Of a DNA stretch of 64,000 bases, positions 54,131 through 62,400 are shown one piece after another. This stretch comes from Candidatus [Bacteroides] periocalifornicus (GTDB lineage: Bacteria > Bacteroidota > Bacteroidia > Bacteroidales > CAJPTX01). The stretch covers positions 1 to 64,000 of the forward strand of contig LIIK01000005.1 in the NCBI GenBank assembly GCA_001421095.1, read 5' to 3'. Position 1 is the first letter of the stretch; every line of letters starts with the position of its first letter. The notes beneath the pieces are model-generated. The model worked only from the letters and a program-made list of their open reading frames with translations, did no database searches and had not been told where the DNA came from. The position numbers and the translations under genes were made by a program.

Positions 54131-56002
54131 ATGAAACTTAGAGCTAGAATGTTCCTGATACTGGTGGGCTGCTCGGTGCTGGCCTATGGGCTGGTCTTCA
54201 CCCTGCTTATCTACCTGGTGCAGCGCAACGATGTGGAGCGTGGGCGCGAGCATGCCAAAGTGCTTTCCACCAAGAGCGCGGAGATGCTCAGCAGCCAGCT
54301 AGGCCAGCATTTGGCCGTTACCCAGGCGTTGGCCAGCACTTTTAGCGCCGAGCTGGCGAGGGCGCAGGATTTCGATTCTTTTGTCGCCACGGTGAATACG
54401 GGGGTACAGGGTGCGGCACGCTCATTCCCCGGGCTCATTTCGCTCTACACCCAGTGGGATCTTGCGCTGTGCGATTCTGGGCATAAAGGGCGCCTTCGCA
54501 ATACCTTCTACTGGCAGGGGCAGGCGCTGCGCTATAAGCAGGATACCGCGGACTTCAACTTCACTACGCCCGGCACGCTGTGGATAGGGCGCGTGGCGGA
54601 TCACAATGCGATTATGGAACCCTACTACGATAGGGTGGTTTACAACGATGAGCGGGTGTACGAGACCAGCATCCTCTCACCCGTGGTGCTGGGCGGCAAG
54701 CTGGCGGGGCTGGTGGGGTGCGACGTGGAGCTGACGAGCCTGAACCAGAGCGTAAGGCAGCTTAAGCCATCGGAGCATGGCTACGCCTGCCTTATTTCGT
54801 ATGGGGGATTGCTGGTGGCGCACCCAGATAGCACCAAGATCAACACCTCAATAGAGCATACCCAGTTCGGCAAGCTCGGCGCCGATGAGGTGCTGGGACG
54901 GGTGCGGAATGGCGAATCGTTTGAGCTGCAGATGACTAGCCCCGATACGGGCGAGGAGCTCTGGGCAGTGTTCCGCCCGGTGCAGCTAGAGAACACCCCG
55001 GGCGCGTGGTCGCTCTGCTTTGTAACCCCGGTGTCTGATCTCTACCAGCACGCCCGGCAGCTGCTGCTAGTGCTAGTGGTGCTAGGACTGGTGGGGCTTG
55101 TGGCCATGACGGTGGTAACGGGATCGCTGGCAGACCGTATAACGCGGCGCGTGAAGCGCGGGGTACAGTTTGCCGAGGCCATAGGCGAGGGCGATCTGAA
55201 CGGGCAGCTCACCGAGCGTTCATCAGATGAGCTCGGGATACTCGCACGCACTCTTACGGAGATGACGCGCAAGCTCAGCCGTATATTCCACGGCATTCGG
55301 GATGCTTCGGATATGATAACGCAGGGCGGCAACACGCTGGATACCAGTGCGCACGGGCTTAAAAATTCTTCGGCAGTGCTGGTAGAGGCCGCTGCGGAGA
55401 TGCGCGATGCCGTGGAGCGGGTGGCTACCTCTATAGATTCAAGCAACGATTCTGCCCAGGCGGCTAAAATAGTGGTGGACAATGTGGTTCGCCTTATCCA
55501 CGAGGGGGATAGCACCTCGCAGCGCGCCACGGAGGTTATGCAGGATGTGGCCAAGCGCATACGGGTGGTGGATACCATAGCCACCCAAACCAACATCCTA
55601 GCGCTGAATGCCGCGGTGGAGGCTGCGCGTGCTGGGGAGCATGGGAGGGGCTTTAGCGTGGTGGCTAGCGAGGTGCGCAAGCTCGCGGAGCGCTCTAAGC
55701 TGGCGGCTGCCGAGATTGTGCAGCTCACGCAGACGAGCCTGGGGATAGTGGAGGAGGTGCGGGCCTCTATGGCAACTTTGGCCCAGGAGATTACCGTGGC
55801 CGCAGACAAGGCCGAGACCATTGCGCTGGCCAATATCCGCCAGCAGGTGGAGGCCGATAGGATTCGTACTTCGGTATCGCAGCTCGGCGATGTGAGCCAT
55901 GAGACCGATGCCTCCTCAGCTCAGATCCTCGAGTGTTCTGACCAGCTACAGGCGCTGGCCAAGGACCTGCAGCAACTAATAGCCTGGTGCAAGGTGGGGT
56001 AG
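54131..56002 (+). CDS. Methyl-accepting chemotaxis protein-like receptor
   Basis: A 623-residue inner-membrane receptor. Helix 1 (about residues 8-28) is followed by a periplasmic dCache-like sensing domain (about 35-300; [35 protein letters not shown]), helix 2 (about 305-328, [20 protein letters not shown]), a HAMP domain (about 330-380) and an MCP signalling domain whose hairpin tip is conserved ([36 protein letters not shown]). The cytoplasmic helices are fairly short. No CheA, CheW, CheR or motility gene is in the window. It sits between two giant secreted-protein genes on the opposite strand. Confidence 0.93.
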   Translation: MKLRARMFLILVGCSVLAYGLVFTLLIYLVQRNDVERGREHAKVLSTKSAEMLSSQLGQHLAVTQALASTFSAELARAQDFDSFVATVNTGVQGAARSFPGLISLYTQWDLALCDSGHKGRLRNTFYWQGQALRYKQDTADFNFTTPGTLWIGRVADHNAIMEPYYDRVVYNDERVYETSILSPVVLGGKLAGLVGCDVELTSLNQSVRQLKPSEHGYACLISYGGLLVAHPDSTKINTSIEHTQFGKLGADEVLGRVRNGESFELQMTSPDTGEELWAVFRPVQLENTPGAWSLCFVTPVSDLYQHARQLLLVLVVLGLVGLVAMTVVTGSLADRITRRVKRGVQFAEAIGEGDLNGQLTERSSDELGILARTLTEMTRKLSRIFHGIRDASDMITQGGNTLDTSAHGLKNSSAVLVEAAAEMRDAVERVATSIDSSNDSAQAAKIVVDNVVRLIHEGDSTSQRATEVMQDVAKRIRVVDTIATQTNILALNAAVEAARAGEHGRGFSVVASEVRKLAERSKLAAAEIVQLTQTSLGIVEEVRASMATLAQEITVAADKAETIALANIRQQVEADRIRTSVSQLGDVSHETDASSAQILECSDQLQALAKDLQQLIAWCKVG

Positions 56003-56211
56003 GGTAGGGAAATTTGAATTGGCGATTTGATTCCTTCGGGTGACGGCGAGTCTCATAGGGATCTTGGAAGGGGAGGAGCTGTAGGGACGGGCCGAGAGTT
56101 GCCCGCCCCCCCCACCACCCGCGAGATCCTTCTCTTCCCGTGCTGCATCGTTTAAATCGGCGTTGCAGAGGTCTTGGAAGGTATGCGCTTATGGTGGCGT
56201 GGAGGGGAGAT
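56003..56211. other. Gene-free stretch after the chemoreceptor
   Basis: Part of a 478-bp gap that ends at giant gene 2. No gene is visible. It is unusually rich in G/C runs (around 56060-56120). Confidence 0.45.
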
Positions 56212-56254
56212 GGGCGGGGGAATCTTCGCGGTTTTCGCGAAGATTTCCCCGCCC
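56212..56254. other. Long hairpin in the intergenic region
   Basis: Bases 56212-56230 (GGGCGGGGGAATCTTCGCG) pair with 56236-56254 over 19 bp with one G-U and a five-base loop. An overlapping short pairing GATGGGC/GCCCATC surrounds it. No T-tract follows, so a terminator role is uncertain. Confidence 0.6.
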
Positions 56255-56300
56255 TCTGCCCATCAACGGTTGGCGCGGGTGCGTTTGTAGCGACGTGGCG

Positions 56301-56366
56301 TGCCGCGTCGCGATTCTAAGCGTGCTGCACCCGGTTATTAATGCCGCATCGCGGTTCTAAGCGAGC
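56301..56366. repeat. Direct repeat of about 25 bp, two copies
   Basis: TGCCGCGTCGCGATTCTAAG at 56301 recurs at 56342 as a near copy (TGCCGCATCGCGGTTCTAAG), each followed by CGTGC or CGAGC. The spacing is 41 bp, with three substitutions in 25. Only two copies are present, so it is not a CRISPR. Confidence 0.6.
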
Positions 56367-56405
56367 CACATCGTTTCTGTGGGTTTTACGGAGGGTTCGG
56401 TACAT

Positions 56406-56449
56406 AACGAGAGATGGGGCAGCCCGGCTGGGCTGCCCCATCTCTCGTT
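56406..56449. terminator. Terminator hairpin of giant cargo gene 2
   Basis: AACGAGAGATGGGGCAGCCC (56406-56425) and its reverse complement (56430-56449) form a perfect 20-bp stem with a four-base loop, 32 bp past the stop of giant gene 2 on the minus strand. It is stronger than any other hairpin here. Confidence 0.7.
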
Positions 56450-56480
56450 TCGCAGGGTGGATATCAGGCTGTGCCTATTC

Positions 56481-59400
56481 CTACTGCTTCACCACCCGCA
56501 GCGTGCGGGTTTCGCCCTGGGCCTTCAGCACCACTACGTAGAGCCCCGCGGGCAGCTCGCTGAGTTGCAGCACTGCGCGGGAATCCCCCCGGAGCGCCTG
56601 GGTGTAAACCACCGCCCCTGTGGCATCTAGGATGGCCACCGTCTCGGCCTCCGCCACGCCCGTGAGCGTGAGCTCTCCGCGGAATGGGTTCGGCATGGCC
56701 TGGGCATCGGCCAGCAGGCTACCCTTACCCACGGCATCCACATATCGCTCCAGCTTGATGGTAAGCTCTACCGGAGCGTTGGCCACCGTGAAGCGACCCT
56801 CGGCGCGCTTGTAGCCCGTTTTCCGGGTCGAGTACTCGTAGTTGCCGTTCTTGAGTCGGAATTCTACCTGTCCCTTTGCGTTGCTGATCTTGGTATCGTT
56901 GCCAACCGTTACGAGAACACCACTAAGGGGAGTAGTGCCCTCCAGCACCGTCAGGGTAACAGGGTAGGTTCTATTGGCGGGGTCATCCTTCTCGAGTACC
57001 ACATCCACCGAGAGCGTAGCGCCATACACCTTAATATGCCCAGTGACTTCGAAGTAGCCAGCTTTGTATACCGAGTAGGCGTACTCGCCATTTTTGAGCA
57101 TGAGGGTAATCTGCCCGTTGGCGTCGGTGTTTTGGGTAGTCTCTCCCACCTTTACGGCAACGTCGGCTACGGGGGTCGTTCCATACTTCACCGTGAAGGT
57201 GATGGGGTAACGTACTGGTGTAAGGGTAACGCTCTGGTTACTAGCTTCCGTCACTACAAAATCAGCAACCGCTACAGGGATGTAGTGCGGGCACTCTACG
57301 CGATACCCGTAGATACCTTTGACGAGTTGGAACTTCACCACACCATCCGCACCGCTAGTGGCAGAGCTACCTGCAATGCTCAATGTTGCATCCTTCACAG
57401 GGGTGCCCTCGGTGTCGGTTATCGTAAAGACGACCTCTACCCTTAGGGTTACGTTTGTCACCAGAGGGAAGGTGCTTGCCTTTACTTTACCTGTGGCTGC
57501 TACATAGCCCGCGAGCTCTACGGTGTAGTCATATTCGCCCTCTTCAAGGGCAATGGTGGCGATACCGTCAGCATCGGTGGTTGCGCTTTCCCCATTTACG
57601 GAGACTTTTGCACCCACAACGGGGGAGGTGCCATCGGTTACCAAGAATTTGGCAGACGCCTTGACAATCGCCTCAAAGTTGGCGGTTAGGGTGGAGTTTT
57701 TGTCTACAGCCGTAAGTTGGGTGGTTTTCTCAGTGCTGCCGTTACTCCAGTTCAAGAATCGGTAGCCGGTATTTGGGGTGGCGGTCACGGTTTTCCCGTC
57801 TTTCCCCTTTTCCACCTGTTCCTTTGCGATGGGGTTTCCGTCAGCATCTTTGATAGTACCAGCATCAGAAGGTACTACGCGGTAGGTGAGTTCTACCTTG
57901 CCATCCTCCACGAAGTAGGCCGTGAAGGTTTGGTCCTCGAATACGGGCCGTTTAATCTCTAGCACCTCATTTGTCTCGCCAGTGCTCCAACGAAGGAAGG
58001 TGTAGTTCGCATTGGGAGAAACGGTAACCTTATCGAGGGTCTGCCCTTGATTCACCTCCTGCTCGGTAATGGGGGTTACGCCCAGCTTCTTGAATACGCC
58101 AGCGCCATCAGGATCAGCCACATACTTCACCTTGAGCTTGGCGGTCGATTTCTTGGCGATAACGATGTTGTCGAGCATGGCATAGACTGCATTCTTGTCG
58201 CTGTAGGTCCAGCGGAACTGGATATTCTTCTTGCCGGCGAGGGCAGAGTTGGGCACGGTCTTTAGCGCTGGGTAGGTTGGGAGGACTTTAGAGGCAATAC
58301 TCCCGTCAAGTTTAACCCAATCGCCTGCGTCTACTCTATACTCCAGCGAGAATTTGGCGGTAGTAGACTCCCAGGTGCTGACGAAGATGTACCCGAACGA
58401 GACGACAAGATCATCGGTGCTACCGTCGAGGCGAAGCCCTGGGGAATAGAGGGTTCCAGTGGCGATCTTATTGCCAGAATTGGCACTGGTGGCAATGGCA
58501 AAGTACCCATCTTTCATCGAGCGATTTTCGCTCTGTAGCACATTGGTAACGTCCCAAGTAATGGGGAAATCGCCGGAGCCGAGGGTATACCATCCATTGG
58601 TCAGGTCTCCAGCCTCAAAGTCGTTGATGTGCATAATCGGCTGCAGGGGCGCAAAGAGGGCCTTCACCGTAATATTGCCCTTTACGTGCTCTTCCTTGCG
58701 GGTGGCGGCATCATTGCCATCGCTCCAGCACTTGAAGAAGTAGCCATCTTTAGCCCTGACTGTTACTTCCGTGCCGCTGCCGTCGTAGGCAATATTGGAT
58801 TGTATGGCCGTCCCCGTTCCAAGCATTCCGCCTTCCTCTATCTCGTAGGTGATGGTGAAGGTGGCGGGCTCGAACAGGGCTTCGGCAGTTATGGGCGCCT
58901 GTACGTTGGTGTCTACGCGCGGATTGTCTGTCCGTCCATCGCTCCACTTGGTGAATACGAAGCCGGGTTTTGCCACGGCCTCTATCCGTTCGCCGTCGGC
59001 ACCCTTAGCCACCCGTTGGGTCGGATGGCCCACTAGGATTCCATTGGCGCCCACGGTGTAGGTGAGGGTGATGTCTGCCTTGCGAAGGGTGATATCACGC
59101 ATTACCGTTACGCCCGTGGAGAGATTTACAGTGGCCAATTCCGTCGTGTACCCCGCCTTGGCTATGGTGAAGGTGTAGTCCTGCGCACGCGCGGGGAGAT
59201 AGTAATTTGCCGTGCCTGTAGCATCGGTTTTCACCACACCACCGTCCAGTATCACAGAGACATCGGCCAACGGTAGGGCTTCGGAATCCTTTACGGTGAA
59301 GGCTACCTGCCAGAGGTCGCCCTGCACCACTTGGACCTGCCCATCAAGCGGCGTTACGGTGTAGAGGTCATTCTGCCAAAGCACCCCAGTTTGGGCTTTG

Positions 59401-62400
59401 GCAGTATAGACCCCAACAGGGAGAATGCCCTTTGCATCCATTTCCTGCCCTTCGGCATTTAGGATCTTATAGACGCCTAGCTGATAGGGATCTGGCAGCT
59501 GCTTGGCATCCTCTGGTTTCACCAGCGTTGCGAAGTCGAAGGTTGGCGGTAGCTGGTCGCCGAAAGTAACCGCATCTGCCCGAGGGGTTGCCGTAATGCT
59601 CCGGCGAGTAACTGCAATACGTTTCGATACGTTTTCAGCCTTGGCGTAGATTCCTCCGCCGCTCTGCATTGCGGTGATAGTAGCCTCCCCGGGTACTCCA
59701 ATCACCAGATTACCGTTGCTTACGGTGGCGACAGAGGCATTGTCAGAGACGAATGCCACGGGTAGATTTGAATTGCACGAGGCCTCTAGGGCGATGGGGG
59801 CATCACCATAGGTTGCAGTGCTATTGGCCAATGTCCAGACGATAGATTGGGGAATTGCTATCCGCAGGCCATAGAGCTTGGTTTTCCCATTAGCCGCTAC
59901 TACGGTCAGGATGGTGGGTTCTGAGAGGTCGATTTCTGTGCTGCGCTTAGCGATCTCGCGCCCATTGTGAAGCAGTTTTGCACCAGCCGATACCGTAAAG
60001 TCAATCTTTACCTTTGAGGGTGTTGTAAGCACTCCATCTTCTGCGGCTAGGGTTATGACATTGGACTGTGTAATGGGGGCAACCGCTACATCCCGTTTTA
60101 GCCCAGGATTATCCTCTTGCTTTAGGGTAAGGCTCAGTAGCTCGCACGCAGGCGAACCGTCTTCTGCATAGGAGAGCCGAATCTCCTGCCTAAAATCGCT
60201 CTTGCCAAAGAGAGAGGCCTCTCCCTTTACCACCACCTCGTCAGTGAAGTTATACTGGGTGCTTTCCGTTACCTCGTTGCCCTTATAGGTCAGTTTTACA
60301 GCAGGCCATAGCTTCTGGATGCTACCCGTAATTCCATCTCGTGGGGTCCCATTCTCAAAGAGAACTTCGTAATGGCCGTCGGGCTTGAGTGTTGATTTCA
60401 CCTGCTTATCAAAGTGGAAATCCCCAATGAGATCGCCCACTTTCTTCCATATTCCATCCGCGCTGGTTATCCGTTCATCGCTTTTTGTCGTGATAGTGGC
60501 GAAGTCGTTACCAGAGGCCGCAAGAGCATTGTCAGTGCCCTCGTCAAATGAGAATTCGGCAAAACAGCCAGCAGGTAGGGTCCCAGCACCGTCGCGAAGA
60601 TAGGCAAAGCTCCCTTGCGCAATCTCGGCCTCGGTAAGCTCTTTTTCCCACGCACGGAAGAGCTTTAATCCGCCATTGAGTTCTGTTGCGAGGTTTAGGA
60701 TCTTCTTCGTCCCGGTGCCAAAGGAGGGCGCATCCTTCCTGTTGTAGGATTCTAGCTCGGTGGGCTTCCCGTCGAGGAAGAGGAGAACCTTGCAGGAGCC
60801 AGAGTAGAAGCCATATTGAATCTCTTTGAACACCAAAGCCATGTGATGCCATACCCCAGGGGTAAGGGAGTTCTTCTTGCTCACCTCGAGCATGGAGTTG
60901 CCCACTTGGATGCCTATTGCATTGTCTGGTATTGAGCCCTGCATGTGGTAGGTGGTTGCCACTAAGAGCCCCGGTGCCACCATAAGCTTGCCGAACTGCG
61001 GCTTCTCTACCCTGAATATCATCTCGACCGTCCATGACTTTGAGCTGTTGGTAAGCGAAGCCAGCTTATCGGCCACCGTGGGCACAGCGACATGCTCGTT
61101 GCCCTCTGAGAGGCTTTGCATAGCTAGGTAGTATGGGCCATCATTCTTTGGGATGCGGGTCCAGATCGTCTGCTCCTTAACGTTGTTTTCGGGATTCTTA
61201 TCCGCGGGGTCTGAGATGGTAACCTTCACGGTGTGCTTGCCTACGGTGGTGTAGTCTACTTTGGTTGTGAGCGTGAAATCTTTGATGCCGGTGTAAGCCT
61301 TGAGGGGATTGGCGGTGAAATCGAGTTCTTCCGCCGTTTTTTCCACACCATCTAGAGAGACCTGAACCTTCAGCTTTCCCTGATAGTCGGCATTTGAAAG
61401 GTTGGCGATTTTTACCTTAATGCTCTGCCCGCTTTTGGGGTTGCCAGATTGCCCCGCGTCCATGTAGCTAAGCTGCAGGTCGCCCTTGTGGGCAAACTCC
61501 CCGCTTTTCAGCTCTATCAGGCAGTCTTGCACATCGCCAATGGTTGGGGCAGTGCAAGCATCGGCTATCTCAGATTTCTGCGCAGCGATTATTCTCATTC
61601 GCTTAATGCCAGGGGTAGCTGCAGAGGGGTCTATTTTTAGCGTTGCCGCCTTGTCATAGCCATTCTCCAGCTTTACCATCAGCCTTTCGCTGTCGGCGAA
61701 CTTCCCGTCATTATTCCAGTCTACCCAAGCGGCCAGGGCGAGTTCCTCAAGGCTCGAAGTTAGCCCCCTGGTCCGGAATTCAAAGGAGGCCTCCCCATCC
61801 CCCTTGTAGATGAGTATCGGATTCTCCAGCGAGTATTGGACGATCCCGTTGCCAGATTTCATGGCGTAGGTACGGTAATCATTCACCTTGATAGATGAAA
61901 CGTGGAGCTTCCTCGGCTTTGCTATCAGCCCGGGTACGCAGTAGCGGTCATACACAGCCCAGCTGGGCAGAACATTATCGCTGGCATCATCATCATCGCC
62001 CATCACGATCGCTTTGATCTGCTCTGGGGCTGCCGCCTTTAGCTTCAGCTTGGTGTTCAAGGTAAAGGTGTGCTCGCCCTGGGGTATGGTTACGGTTTCC
62101 TCAAAGCTTTCAGCAAAATCCTTCCCGTGGAGTACACGAATCACAGCCCCCGTTTGCTCCGTGGGCCAGCTATTGTTCACTGTAACCTTTACGGGGACCT
62201 CGGCTTCGGGAGCTGTGCCAGTTGCTATGGCCTCTACTCTCGTAAGGCTCAGAGGATTTCTCCCAGGCACAAGGTCTACTTCGGCCACCCAGCCCTCCGC
62301 GCTGCTGCCAGCAGTCGACTCAAAATAAAGCGTAACTCCTCCATCTTGAGCCTCAGACACGTAGACCTTGGGGGTGGGCAATTCGCCAATTAGCACATCG

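Noticed and set aside
56301..56366. Possible CRISPR from the 25-bp direct repeat
   Set aside because: Only two imperfect copies, a single 16-bp spacer and no cas genes.
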